A stretch of 64,000 nt of DNA from Thiosocius sp963759055 (GCA_963759055.1 CAVWYD010000002.1:1-64000), one strand, 5' to 3'; positions 49,447 to 58,544 are shown, counted from the stretch's first letter. Made by a program: numbers and translations. Notes: generated from the letters alone by a model not told the origin.

Positions 49447-50124
49447 ATGCGTTTGCTCGACGCGAATGAATATCAGGCCCTGATCCGGGGCGCGAAGTTG
49501 CTGCGCGAGGACGGCTATGGGCCCAAGGTCTACCAGACCCCGGACGGACGTATCGTCAAGCTGTTCCGTGTCAAACGCTGGCTGAGTTCCTCGGTGATTT
49601 ATCCCTACAATCTGCGTTTTCTGCGCAACAGCCGCCGTCTGCAGCGCATGGGGATCGTCTGTGTCGAGGTGGACGAGGTCTTTTACTGTCCTGCGATAAG
49701 GCGGCACGGCCTGGTCTACCGTCGCCTGGATGGCACGCCCCTGGATGAATTGCTGGTCAGCGCAGATGACCGGGCGCGTGAGCTGTTCCGCGAGTATGCG
49801 GAGTTCATTGCGATGTTGCATACGCGCCGTATCTACTTTCGGTCCCTGCACCCCGGCAATATCCTGCTGCTGCCGCAGGGTGGTTTCGGCCTGATCGATG
49901 TCGCAGACATGCGCTTCCCCCGGTCGCCGCTGTCGCCGGCCAGACGTCGTCGAAATTTCCAGCATATGTTCCGCAGCGTTGAATTCAGGAACGCCCTGGA
50001 TTTGCTTCCTGGCGCCCTGTTCGTCACCGCCTACCTGGAGGCGAGTGATCTTGGTTTTGCCGCGAAGGCCTCGCTCGGCCGGCAGCTGCTCGGAGACATC
50101 GAGGCACTCGACACGTCTGTCTAA
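49447..50124 (+). CDS. small kinase-fold protein of the LPS locus
   Basis: The 225-residue protein has the layout of a lipopolysaccharide/phosphotransferase kinase: VYQTPDGRIVKLFRVKRW with the ATP lysine, HGLVYRRLDGTPLDEL (hinge), RRIYFRSLHPGNILLLPQGG at the catalytic loop and FGLIDVADMRFP at the metal site. The catalytic-loop Asp is replaced (RSLHPGN), while the downstream Asp is kept, so activity is uncertain. Similar genes lie between msbA and hldE in pseudomonads. The frame is intact; the ATG follows the previous stop by 13 bases. Confidence 0.7.
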   Translation: MRLLDANEYQALIRGAKLLREDGYGPKVYQTPDGRIVKLFRVKRWLSSSVIYPYNLRFLRNSRRLQRMGIVCVEVDEVFYCPAIRRHGLVYRRLDGTPLDELLVSADDRARELFREYAEFIAMLHTRRIYFRSLHPGNILLLPQGGFGLIDVADMRFPRSPLSPARRRRNFQHMFRSVEFRNALDLLPGALFVTAYLEASDLGFAAKASLGRQLLGDIEALDTSV

Positions 50125-50244
50125 TCCGGCGTCCGGCTGGGCGGGAGAACCACAAGAAAGGGCGTCAAATGACGGCAGGGGGCTGAGCCATTTTCACTGG
50201 CTCCGTGCTAGCATGCGGACACCGAATCAGCGCCCAGAGTACCG

Positions 50245-51690
50245 ATGAAAGAACTGCTGGATTTCAGCCAATCGCGCGTGTTGACCATTGGCGACGTCAT
50301 GCTCGATCGATACTGGCATGGCGGTACCTCCAGGATCTCACCTGAAGCCCCGGTGCCCGTGGTGAAGGTCGAGACGGAGGAGGGGCGGCCGGGTGGTGCG
50401 GGCAATGTGGCATTGAATATCGCCGCACTCGGTGGCAAGGCCACCCTGGTGGGGCTTGCTGGACAGGACGAACCTGGAGATATCCTCGAGCGGCAGCTGA
50501 CCGAGGCTGGGGTGGGCTGCAGTCTGGTAAGACAGTCACAGTTTCCGACTATCACCAAGCTGCGCGTCATCAGCCGTCATCAGCAGCTGATCCGGCTGGA
50601 TTTCGAGGACGGTTTCCCGGGCGTCGACGGCCATGCGCTGATGCAAACCTTCGAGGCCGCACTGGGCGACTGTGATGTGGTCGTGCTGTCCGACTATGGG
50701 AAAGGGACCCTGCAGGACGTGGCGGGTTTCATCAAGCTTGCACGCGCGGCTGGCAGACAGGTCCTGGTCGACCCCAAAGGGATGGATTTTTCCCGCTACC
50801 GTGGCGCGACCGTGATTACCCCCAATCTGGCCGAGTTCGAGGCCGTGGTCGGACACTGCCCGGATGATGATGCATTGGTCGAGCGCGGCCGGAATCTGAT
50901 TTCCGAACTCGATCTTCAGGCCCTGCTGATTACGCGCGGAGAACACGGCATGAGCCTGCTACAGCGAGATCGGGAGCCGCATCACCTGCCGGCTCAGGCC
51001 CGTGAGGTGTTCGACGTCACCGGCGCGGGTGACACCGTGATAGCGACGCTTGCGACGGGCCTTGCCTCTGGGCTGCCAATGGATTCAGCCACTCAGCTGG
51101 CCAATACCGCGGCCTGTGTCGTGGTGGGCAAGCTGGGTACCGCGACTGCAACGACGCAGGAACTGGCCCAGGCATTGGCCGCCCAGCGCACGAGCGATCA
51201 TGGCGTGGTCGAAGAGGGGGCGCTGTTGGATGCCGTTGCCGCGGCGCGCGTCCGCGGCGAGACCATCGTTATGACAAACGGCTGTTTCGACATCCTGCAT
51301 GCCGGGCACGTCACCTATCTCGAGGAGGCGAGCAAACTCGGTGACCGCCTGGTGGTAGCGGTGAATGTCGATGAAACGGTGCGTGTGCTCAAGGGCGCAG
51401 ACCGTCCGGTCAATCCGTTGCGTAACCGCATGCATGTACTGGCTGCACTGGGCTGCGTGGACTGGGTGCTGCCATTTTCGGAGGAGACGCCCGAGCGCCT
51501 GATCTGTGAGGTGGCTCCCGACTATCTGGTCAAGGGTGGGGACAATGATCCGGACAAGATACCCGGCGCCAAGTGTGTACGTGAGGCCGGGGGCAGCGTG
51601 GCGGTTTTGACCTATGTCGATGGGGTGTCGACGACGAGGATTGTGGATTCGATCGGGAGCGTGGGTTGTGAGATCGAGTGGGTGGTGTGA
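50245..51690 (+). CDS. hldE: bifunctional heptose-7-phosphate kinase/heptose-1-phosphate adenylyltransferase
   Basis: Makes ADP-heptose, donor for WaaC and WaaF. The 481-residue protein has an N-terminal ribokinase domain (VLTIGDVMLDRYWHGGTSRI, EGRPGGAGNVALNIAALGG, DVTGAGDTVIATLATGLASG). The C-terminal nucleotidyltransferase domain has MTNGCFDILHAGHVTYLEEA, LVVAVNVDETVRVLKGADRP and the YLVKGGDNDPDKIPGA region. Length and both motifs are normal and the frame is intact. It is the last gene of the msbA run; a long palindromic element follows. Confidence 0.97.
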   Translation: MKELLDFSQSRVLTIGDVMLDRYWHGGTSRISPEAPVPVVKVETEEGRPGGAGNVALNIAALGGKATLVGLAGQDEPGDILERQLTEAGVGCSLVRQSQFPTITKLRVISRHQQLIRLDFEDGFPGVDGHALMQTFEAALGDCDVVVLSDYGKGTLQDVAGFIKLARAAGRQVLVDPKGMDFSRYRGATVITPNLAEFEAVVGHCPDDDALVERGRNLISELDLQALLITRGEHGMSLLQRDREPHHLPAQAREVFDVTGAGDTVIATLATGLASGLPMDSATQLANTAACVVVGKLGTATATTQELAQALAAQRTSDHGVVEEGALLDAVAAARVRGETIVMTNGCFDILHAGHVTYLEEASKLGDRLVVAVNVDETVRVLKGADRPVNPLRNRMHVLAALGCVDWVLPFSEETPERLICEVAPDYLVKGGDNDPDKIPGAKCVREAGGSVAVLTYVDGVSTTRIVDSIGSVGCEIEWVV

Positions 51691-51712
51691 TGTGCGCTAA
51701 CGCGCGGATTGG

Positions 51713-52187
51713 TTTTTGATGTGCGCGGCGGCGCACACTCGCCTTCTTTTCTTTGCTTGTCCCAAAGAAACGAAGCCAAAGAAAAGGACACCCCGACGAC
51801 TTGCCCCTCGCTTGCGCAACGGGTTCCCTGCGCTTCTCGCCCAAACCGGCGCGCGGAACTCCCTCGCTGCGCTCGGTCAGACATCCTCGCTTCTCCCGGT
51901 ATTGGCTGCGATGCTCGGCTGCACCAAGGGGACGAGGTGCTCCGTAGTTGGCTATGGCACCCCGGTCCCGTTGACGCCGCCGAGCATCGCAGTCGAAACC
52001 GGAACAAGCGAGTACTGTCTGAGCGACCGAAGAGCGCGAGTTCACGCAGCGCCGGTAGGCGAGAAGCGCAGGGAACCCCTGCGTCAGCAAGGGGCAAGTC
52101 GTCGGGGGCCTTTTCTTTGCTTCTTTTCTTTTGGGCAAGCAAAAGAAAAGAAGCGGCTGGCGCGCTGAGCCGCAGCGCAATCAAAAC
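51713..52187. repeat. long palindromic repeat element of about 475 bases
   Basis: The element lies between hldE and the FAD oxidoreductase gene and fills the 534-base gap. Outer arms are TTTTTGATGTGCGCGG and CGCAGCGCAATCAAAA. Inside are CTTCTTTTCTTTGCTTG opposed to CAAGCAAAAGAAAAGAAG, ACGACTTGCCCC opposed to GGGGCAAGTCGT, and CCTGCGCTTCTCGCC opposed to GGCGAGAAGCGCAGG. Near the centre CTGCGATGCTCGGC is opposed to GCCGAGCATCGCAG. It has no coding capacity beyond chance open frames. Similar TTCTTTTCTTT-containing palindromes are dispersed in many beta- and gammaproteobacteria. Confidence 0.85.
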
Positions 52188-52224
52188 GGGCTGTCGCGTA
52201 GCGGCGCACCAAGAAATTGAAAGT

Positions 52225-53403
52225 TTGACAAATCACAAACTCGACATCGCAATATTCGGCGGCGGCATCGCCGGACTCTGGACCCTGGCCAGTCTGCGTC
52301 AGGCCGGGTATCGCGTTGCCCTGTTCGAGCGTCGGGCCATCGGTGGCATCCAGTCGATCGCCTCGCAGGGGATCATCCATGGCGGCACCAAGTATGCGCT
52401 GACCGGCAAGCTGACCGGCTCGGCCACGGCCATCCGTGCCATGCCTGCAATCTGGCGCGCCGCGCTCGCAGGAGAAGGTGAGGTCGATCTGACGGGCGTG
52501 CGCGTGTTGGCGCGGTATCAGCATCTGTGGACCACAGGATCACTCACCTCGGGCATGGCCGGTTTTTTCGCCGGCAAGCTGATGCAGAGCCGCATGCAGC
52601 CCTTGGCCCGAAACGAATATCCGGCGCCTTTCGACACCCCGGCCTTTCGCGGCAGCTTGTATCGCCTGGAAGAGCCCGTTCTCGATCCACGCTCACTGGC
52701 CGAGGTTTTTCTCGGCCAATACGGCGACTGTTGTTATCGTCTGGAAGACACGCCGCAGTTCGAGCGCACGTCTGGTGGCTGGCGAACAAAGCTGCCGGAA
52801 CAGGCTACGGTCGACGCTCGCGCCCTGGTGCTGGCTGCGGGAAAAGGCAATGCCGGACTGTTGGCGGCCCTGGACAAGGATTCGCCGCCGATGCAGTTAC
52901 GCCCGCTGAACATGCTGATGCTGCGCGGCACCCTGCCGATGATCCATGCGCACTGCCTGGGCCCCAGTGCCAATCCGCGCCTCACCATCACCAGCTGTCC
53001 GGGCGACGATGGGCGTATGGTCTGGTACCTTGGAGGCCAGGTCGCTGAGGAAGGCGTGGGGCGCGGGTCCGCGCAACAGATTGCCGCAGGTCGTGCGGAG
53101 CTTGCCGAACTATTGCCCTGGATGCAGCTGCAGGGGGCGGAATGGGCGACTCTGCCGATCGATCGTGCCGAGGTTGCGACGCCTGGCGGCAGGCGGCCGG
53201 ATGATGCATTCGTGGCCATGAACGACGATATCCTGACCTGCTGGCCGACCAAGCTGGCCTTTGCGCCCAGGGTGTCGGCGCTGGTCATGTCGCAGCTGCG
53301 CGAGCGCGGAATCGATCCCTCGGGTGGTCAGATATCGCTTCCCGGACTGCCCCGGCCTGCCCTCGCGCAGTTGCCCTGGGACGAGGTGACGCAATGGAGT
53401 TGA
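52225..53403 (+). CDS. FAD-dependent amine/amino-acid-oxidase-like protein
   Basis: The N-terminal dinucleotide site is DIAIFGGGIAGLWTLASLRQ with LFERRAIGGIQSIASQGIIH. The 392-residue protein resembles the DAO superfamily, with the second FAD region around ARALVLAAGKGNAGLL. The substrate is unknown. The open frame extends through the palindromic element to 51709, but the real start is probably the TTG at 52225, which begins (M)TNHKLDIAIFGG. The stop overlaps the aldo/keto reductase start, so they form a pair and may share a pathway. They lie between hldE and waaA but have no obvious LPS role. Confidence 0.78.
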   Translation: MTNHKLDIAIFGGGIAGLWTLASLRQAGYRVALFERRAIGGIQSIASQGIIHGGTKYALTGKLTGSATAIRAMPAIWRAALAGEGEVDLTGVRVLARYQHLWTTGSLTSGMAGFFAGKLMQSRMQPLARNEYPAPFDTPAFRGSLYRLEEPVLDPRSLAEVFLGQYGDCCYRLEDTPQFERTSGGWRTKLPEQATVDARALVLAAGKGNAGLLAALDKDSPPMQLRPLNMLMLRGTLPMIHAHCLGPSANPRLTITSCPGDDGRMVWYLGGQVAEEGVGRGSAQQIAAGRAELAELLPWMQLQGAEWATLPIDRAEVATPGGRRPDDAFVAMNDDILTCWPTKLAFAPRVSALVMSQLRERGIDPSGGQISLPGLPRPALAQLPWDEVTQWS

Positions 53404-54179
53404 GACCGCTCGGCAGTACCGGCATCCGGGTGAGCCCTCTCGGTCTGGGTACGGTCAAGCTCGGACGCAATCAGCAGGTTAAATACCCGAGTGCTTTCGA
53501 ACTGCCCGCAGACGAAGAGGTGACAGGCCTGCTCGATCTTGCGCGCGAGCTGGGTATCAATCTGCTTGACACCGCGCCTGCCTACGGCAGCAGCCAGAAG
53601 CGTCTCGGCCGCCTGCTCGGTGAAAGGCGCAAAGAATGGGTCATCGTCTCGAAGGTGGGGGAAATCTTCGAAAACGGCGAGTCACGCTTCGATTTCGGTT
53701 TCGATCACACGATCGCGACGGTCGAGCAGAGCCTGTCAACGCTCAAGACCGATTACCTCGACTGCGTACTGATTCATTCGGACGGCAACGACTTGCGGAT
53801 CCTGGAAAACGAAGGGGCCCTGGACGCACTGCGGGAGCTCAAGCGCCGCGGACTGATCCGATCACACGGTATGTCGAGCAAGACGGTAGCGGGCGGGCTG
53901 CGTGTGGTGCAGGAGATGGATGTCGTAATGGCGACCTGCAACCTGGACTACAACGAGGAGTTGCCGGTGCTCCAAGCCGCTCGGGCGCAGGGTAAGGGCG
54001 TGCTGATCAAAAAGGGTCTGATGAGTGGTCATGTGCGGGGACAGGCGGGTGTGCGTGACTCGTTTGAACATGTCTTTGCGCAACCCGGCGTTTCCAGCAT
54101 GATCGTCGGCACCATCAACCCGACGCATCTGCGCGACAATGTCCGCCTGCTCGAGCAGGTACTCAAAGGCGCTGCATGA
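53394..54179 (+). CDS. aldo/keto reductase
   Basis: A 261-residue NADPH-dependent barrel protein. It shows RPLGSTGIRVSPLGLGTVKL, the catalytic D-Y pair in NLLDTAPAYGSSQKRLGRLL, the lysine in WVIVSKVGE, DYLDCVLIHSDG with the catalytic histidine, and the cofactor end VSSMIVGTINPTHLRDNV. The family histidine, tyrosine, lysine and aspartate are all in place. It overlaps both the FAD gene and waaA. The substrate is not evident. Confidence 0.88.
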   Translation: MELRPLGSTGIRVSPLGLGTVKLGRNQQVKYPSAFELPADEEVTGLLDLARELGINLLDTAPAYGSSQKRLGRLLGERRKEWVIVSKVGEIFENGESRFDFGFDHTIATVEQSLSTLKTDYLDCVLIHSDGNDLRILENEGALDALRELKRRGLIRSHGMSSKTVAGGLRVVQEMDVVMATCNLDYNEELPVLQAARAQGKGVLIKKGLMSGHVRGQAGVRDSFEHVFAQPGVSSMIVGTINPTHLRDNVRLLEQVLKGAA

Positions 54180-55432
54180 TCAGGTATCTGTATACCCTGT
54201 TGCTTTACCTGCTGTTACCACTGGTGCTGTTGCGTCTGCTCTGGCGCAGTATAAAGGCGCCGGATTATCGCAGGCGTTGGCTCGAGCGGCTGGGTATTTT
54301 TCCAACACCTGCGGCCTGGGGAGGGCTTTGGATTCATGCGGTCTCAGTGGGCGAGGTACAGGCGGTCCTGCCCCTGATCAGGCAGTTGTTGTCGGAAAAT
54401 CCGGAGCTGCCGGTTACGGTAACCACGACAACGCCAACCGGGTCGGCCAGGGTCAGAGAGCAGCTTGGCGACCAGGTCTTTCACGTCTATTGCCCTTATG
54501 ATCTGCCGCTTGCCCTTACCGGGTTCATCCGTCGGGTTCGCCCGCGCGCGCTACTGATGGTCGAAACCGAGATCTGGCCGAATCTGCTCAACGTTTGCCG
54601 CCGGCATGGTGTTTACACCCTGCTGGCCAATGCGCGTCTTTCAGAGAAGTCGGCACGCCGCTACGCACGGCTTGGACGATTTACCCGCCAGACTTTTTTG
54701 CACATCGACCGCGTTGCGGCCCAGGCCGAGCCCGATGCGGCGCGCTTTCGAGAACTGGGGGTGCCCGCTGAGCGCGTGACCGTGACCGGCAGTATCAAAT
54801 TCGACATGCGAATTGCTGCCAGCCTGGATGAGCAGGTGGAGGTGCTGCGGCGTGATTGGGGCGGACGCCCGGTGTGGGTGGCCGGAAGCACCCATGAGGG
54901 TGAGGACGAGTTGGTCCTGTTTGCGCATCACAAGGTGTTGTCGCGTTTTCCCAATGCCCTGCTGATTCTGGTACCGCGTCATCCGGAGCGATTCGAGCGT
55001 GTCGGCGGCCTGTGCAAGCGTGAACGCCTGAACATGGCCAGGCGCTCGCGCAGCGGTGAATACCGTAACGAAACCCAAGTCTATCTTGGCGATACCATGG
55101 GCGAACTCCCGATCCTGCTCGGGTCGGCCGACGTCGCGTTCATCGGTGGCAGCCTTGTGATGACGGGGGGGCACAATATGCTCGAGGCCTCGGCGCAGGG
55201 TGTGGCCGTCTGTTTTGGGCCCCATGTGTTCAATTTCGCCGCGATAAGCCAACTGTTGATAGAGGAGGGTGCGGCCCGCCAGGTGGGGAGCGAAGCCGAG
55301 CTTGCCGATCAGGTGATCGCATGGTTCGAAGACGCCAGCGCAAGGGCCGAGGTTGGCGAGAATGGCAGGCGGGTGGTCGAACAGAACCGTGGTGCCTTGC
55401 AGCGCCTGATCGATCTGATCCCTTTGCGCTGA
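54176..55432 (+). CDS. waaA: 3-deoxy-D-manno-octulosonic acid (Kdo) transferase
   Basis: GT30 enzyme attaching Kdo to lipid IVA, the first step of the core. The 418-residue protein has an N-terminal membrane helix (YLYTLLLYLLLPLVLLRLLW), WIHAVSVGEVQAVLPLI, TTTTPTGSARVREQLGD, the acceptor-site RALLMVETEIWPNLLNVCRR and AGSTHEGEDELVLFAH. It also has the donor-site GDTMGELPILLGSADVAFIG and GGHNMLEASAQGVAVCFGPH. The ATG overlaps the preceding stop. Its presence together with waaC, waaF and hldE means the complete inner-core route is encoded in this window. The frame is intact. Confidence 0.97.
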   Translation: MIRYLYTLLLYLLLPLVLLRLLWRSIKAPDYRRRWLERLGIFPTPAAWGGLWIHAVSVGEVQAVLPLIRQLLSENPELPVTVTTTTPTGSARVREQLGDQVFHVYCPYDLPLALTGFIRRVRPRALLMVETEIWPNLLNVCRRHGVYTLLANARLSEKSARRYARLGRFTRQTFLHIDRVAAQAEPDAARFRELGVPAERVTVTGSIKFDMRIAASLDEQVEVLRRDWGGRPVWVAGSTHEGEDELVLFAHHKVLSRFPNALLILVPRHPERFERVGGLCKRERLNMARRSRSGEYRNETQVYLGDTMGELPILLGSADVAFIGGSLVMTGGHNMLEASAQGVAVCFGPHVFNFAAISQLLIEEGAARQVGSEAELADQVIAWFEDASARAEVGENGRRVVEQNRGALQRLIDLIPLR

Positions 55433-55738
55433 GCTGCGATCCGTGGCTTCGTCAAGGAAGGGCCCGCCGGCAGGCGTTCCTGAGATTCCTGCATATTCGA
55501 AGTCCAGCGCGGCCTGGGCCTCGGGAGCCGTCACTTCGAGACGAACTCTCCAATCTGAGAAGTGGCTCAAGGATTTCAGTTCGCATTGTGCTATAAACCG
55601 GATTCCTGACGCCGCGGTTTTGCGGTGCTTTTGGGGATTCAGCGTGATGGTGAGGGAAATTTTGTGCGCTGCAGCGCGGCAAGTTTCTCAGTCACTACCA
55701 CGATCATCAAAGAGACTGTTGTACCCGGAGGAAACCCC
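55433..55738. other. 306-base gap before the repeat-protein gene
   Basis: No gene recognised. A TATAAA box at about 55592-55597 and the strong GGAGGA ribosome site at 55727-55732 suggest the promoter and leader of the downstream gene, but no convincing -35 box pairs with it. No terminator was found for waaA. Confidence 0.3.
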
Positions 55739-57139
55739 ATGCAGTCGTACAAGATACTTAAACTGTCCTGCCTGGCCGCAGCGATCGCCGCGACCTCGAT
55801 GCAGGCCCTTGCCGAGCCTGTGGATGCCACCCGTACACTGCCCGATGCAAAGCCCGGTGAGTGCTATGCGAAGGTGGTTATCCCCGCGCAATACAAGACC
55901 GAGAATGTTGATGTCACGGCGCGCGAAGCATCATTGCGCTTCGAGATGGTCCCTGCAAAATACGAGATGGTCGAAGAAAAGGTCCTGGTAAAAGAGGCCG
56001 CAAAAAAAATCGTTCCTGTGCCCGCAGAATATGAAATGACGACCGAGACCGTGGAGCTGGCCCCGGCCGGCAAAGCTTGGTTGGCAGGGAATAAAAGAAC
56101 TGCCCTGCCGGCAAGTCCCGCCTTGCTGGCGGCCATCGGTAGCGGTGGGGTCAAGCTCGATGAGCAGCCTGTTGGCGCCTGTCTGAGCGAGTACTACCTG
56201 CCTGCCCAGTACAAGAAAGAAGACGTGCGCGTTATGAAGACAGCGGCCTTTGACAAGATCGAGGTCGAGCCTGCCGCGTATGAGTGGGTCGAGGAAAAGG
56301 TCCTGATCAAGGAGGCGAGCAAAAAGGTTGTCGAGGTGCCGGCGGAATTCGAGACGGTCACCGAGAAGGTACTGGTTGCCCCGGCAACGACGGTGTGGAA
56401 GGCCGGGCGTGGCCCGGTCCAGCGGATCGACAATTCCACCGGTGAGATCATGTGCCTGGTGGAAATTCCGGCCAAGTACAAGACGGTCACACGCAAGGTG
56501 ATAAAGACCCCGGCTACCACGAAAGAAGTGGAGATCCCCGCGGAATACGCCGTGCAGCGCGTGAGCAAACTGGTCAAGCCGGCCCAGGAAAGACGGGTGA
56601 AGGTCGAGCCGACCTACGAGACCCTCAGCAAAACGGTCCTGGTTGCCGAGCAAAAGTTCTTCTGGCACCCCGACTGGGAAGACAAACCGGCCGGCAAGCG
56701 GACCGGTAATACCATCTGCCTGCGCGAGACTCCGGCCAAAATGGCAACGGTGAAGCAGCGCAAGGTCAAGACGGCCGCCAGTATCCAGGAAGTCGAGATT
56801 CCTGCTGAATACAAGATGGTAAAGGTGCGTAAGCTGGTGAGTGCGCCGACCCAGAAGAAGATCGAGATTCCGGCCGTCATCGAGACGGTTGCCAAGAAGG
56901 TCAAGGTCGCTGACGAGCGTCGCGAGTGGCGCAGCGTGTTGTGCGAAACCAATATGACCCCGGGCGTACTGACGGAATTGCAGAAGGCGCTGAAGGCGGC
57001 CGGCTACAATCCGGGCCCGATCGATGGCAGCATCGGAGCGCAGACCATGCGCGCGGTGGACGAGTACCAGCGTGCCAAGGGTATGGAGCGTGGTGGGCTG
57101 ACGCTGTCCACACTCAAGGCCCTCGGCGTGAAGATCTGA
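55739..57139 (+). CDS. exported Cys-to-Trp repeat protein with peptidoglycan-binding C-terminus
   Basis: The 466-residue protein has a signal peptide (MQSYKILKLSCLAAAIAATS through ALA). Four repeat units follow, each starting near a cysteine and ending at a tryptophan 70-72 residues later: C42-W114, C148-W220, C239-W309, C327-W397. Each contains three copies of a submotif like IPAEYExVxEKVLVKEA. After C402 comes a PG_binding_1 domain (LTELQKALKAAGYNPGPIDG, GAQTMRAVDEYQRAKGM). The repeats look like an extended beta structure, and the C-terminus should attach it to peptidoglycan. I know no function. It has its own ribosome site and terminator, so it is probably monocistronic. Confidence 0.85.
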   Translation: MQSYKILKLSCLAAAIAATSMQALAEPVDATRTLPDAKPGECYAKVVIPAQYKTENVDVTAREASLRFEMVPAKYEMVEEKVLVKEAAKKIVPVPAEYEMTTETVELAPAGKAWLAGNKRTALPASPALLAAIGSGGVKLDEQPVGACLSEYYLPAQYKKEDVRVMKTAAFDKIEVEPAAYEWVEEKVLIKEASKKVVEVPAEFETVTEKVLVAPATTVWKAGRGPVQRIDNSTGEIMCLVEIPAKYKTVTRKVIKTPATTKEVEIPAEYAVQRVSKLVKPAQERRVKVEPTYETLSKTVLVAEQKFFWHPDWEDKPAGKRTGNTICLRETPAKMATVKQRKVKTAASIQEVEIPAEYKMVKVRKLVSAPTQKKIEIPAVIETVAKKVKVADERREWRSVLCETNMTPGVLTELQKALKAAGYNPGPIDGSIGAQTMRAVDEYQRAKGMERGGLTLSTLKALGVKI

Positions 57140-57185
57140 CGTCCTGGATGTCCTGAACGAGGGGGACCGGGTCCCCCTGTCTTAG

Positions 57186-57210
57186 AGCCCCGCCCAGTGC
57201 GGGGCTTTTT
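57186..57210 (+). terminator. rho-independent terminator of the repeat-protein gene
   Basis: Hairpin GCCCCGC-N5-GCGGGGC (57187-57205), extended by an A-T pair and followed by TTTTT. A second GC hairpin (GGGGGACC/GGTCCCCC, about 57160-57178) lies just upstream. Confidence 0.88.
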
Positions 57211-57225
57211 ATTTTCGCCGCGTAC

Positions 57226-57546
57226 TCAGTAGGTGGCCATCTGGCGGTCCACGTCGCGTGCCCAGGCATCGACACCGCCGGCCAGATTGATCACGGCCGA
57301 AAAACCCTGGTAATCGAGATACATCGCAACCTGACGGCTGCGGATCCCATGATGACAGATGACCACTGTTTCGCGCTCCGGGTCGAGTGCGTTCAGCGCC
57401 GCGGGGATCTGACCCATCGGGATCAGTTGCGAACCTTCTATCTGGCAGATCCTGAACTCCCAGGGTTCACGCACATCCAACAGAAGTGGTTTGTTTGTCG
57501 TGGCGGCCAGATAGTCACGCAGATCTGCGGCGTTGAGTTCGCGCAT
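57226..57546 (-). CDS. rhodanese-like sulfurtransferase
   Basis: A 106-residue single-domain rhodanese. It shows LLLDVREPWEFRICQIEGSQ, the active-site loop VICHHGIRSRQVAMYL with the catalytic cysteine, and FSAVINLAGGVDAWARDVD. The start MRELNAADLRDYL was chosen because the conserved domain begins there; the open frame extends a further 41 codons upstream. It follows the Pcm-like gene on the same strand after a short spacer, a pairing common upstream of tolC in gammaproteobacteria. The sulfur donor is unknown. Confidence 0.88.
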   Translation of the reverse strand: MRELNAADLRDYLAATTNKPLLLDVREPWEFRICQIEGSQLIPMGQIPAALNALDPERETVVICHHGIRSRQVAMYLDYQGFSAVINLAGGVDAWARDVDRQMATY

Positions 57547-57583
57547 ACAGTAGGGTTGTCGGGCGTGCCGTGAAGTTGGTGAC

Positions 57584-58246
57584 TCAGAATACGAAATGAT
57601 CGGCTTGCGGCGCATGATCCAACGCCGGCACGACCGTTTCGAACAGTTTCTCTTTCCAGATCTCGCCATCTTCGTTACGGCTCACCATGATGGCAGTCAT
57701 CGCCGGCGCTTCACCGATCACCACGAACATCCGACCACCCGGTGCCAGCAGGTCTTCGAGATAAGAGGGGTAGGTGGGGAGTGAACCGGTTACCGCGATG
57801 GCCTTAAAGCTGCTGGGCGCCAGACTCGCATGCAGCCCATCGCCGGCGACCAGCTCGACATTCTTTACACCCAACGCAGCCAAACGCCCGGCCGCGGCTT
57901 CACTCAGCGCCGCCTGCGTCTCATAGCTGGTCACCACCCCGCCCAGATGAGCCAGGCAGGCAGTGATGAATCCGCTGCCGGTACCGATTTCCAGCACGCT
58001 TTCACCGGGCTTAACGTTCAAAGCCTGGAGCAGATGGGCCTCCTGCACCGGTTTCATCATCTGCTGGCCTTCACCGATCGGCAAAGCGACATCCGCAAAG
58101 GCCAGGCCCTGGTACTCATCGCCGACAAAGCGTTCGCGCGGCACAGTCTGCAGCGCATTGAGCACTCGGGGGTCTATCACCTCAGCCGGGCGTATCTGTT
58201 GCTCCACCATGTTGAAGCGGGCTGTTTCGAGATCGTTGGCGAGCAT
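57584..58246 (-). CDS. Pcm-like protein-L-isoaspartate O-methyltransferase
   Basis: SAM-dependent methyltransferase of about 220 residues. It shows NMVEQQIRPAEVIDPRVLNA, VPRERFVGDEYQGLAFADVA, PIGEGQQMMKPVQEAHLLQA, the SAM motif VLEIGTGSGFITACLAHLGG and ITVTGSLP-like motif II. It resembles the second Pcm paralogue that lies near tolC rather than the surE-linked repair enzyme. Start MLANDLETARFNMVEQQIRP was chosen by family length; an ATG-less extension upstream exists. The rhodanese gene follows 37 bases later. Confidence 0.87.
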   Translation of the reverse strand: MLANDLETARFNMVEQQIRPAEVIDPRVLNALQTVPRERFVGDEYQGLAFADVALPIGEGQQMMKPVQEAHLLQALNVKPGESVLEIGTGSGFITACLAHLGGVVTSYETQAALSEAAAGRLAALGVKNVELVAGDGLHASLAPSSFKAIAVTGSLPTYPSYLEDLLAPGGRMFVVIGEAPAMTAIMVSRNEDGEIWKEKLFETVVPALDHAPQADHFVF

Positions 58247-58544
58247 CGTGGTCTCCGGCAAGGTATTCGGTGAGAAGCTTGACAATCCATTAGCCTAAGT
58301 GTTGATGCGATGCGGGGCAAGTGTTTGACGCGAGTGGATTTTCTTCACAGCCATCAGCGGTATCAATGGTTGTCGGCGAACCAACCACGTTGGCACAGAT
58401 TGAAGCGGCGTCGGTAACGAAAGCCGTGGGGGTAATTAAAGGTAGCGGGAGGATAGGTATTACCTATTTGTAACCTCGGCCCGCGGATGGGAATCCCTTG
58501 TGGTGCAGCGCATACCGCACTGGTACAGTCGGGTTTGAAAAAAC

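Noticed and set aside
51709..52224. N-terminal extension of the FAD oxidoreductase through the palindromic element
   Set aside because: The 172 extra codons are repeat sequence; the flavoprotein fold starts at DIAIFGGG just after the TTG at 52225.
55452..55570. Start of a minus-strand frame antisense to waaA
   Set aside because: The frame continues only as the shadow of waaA; no family match.
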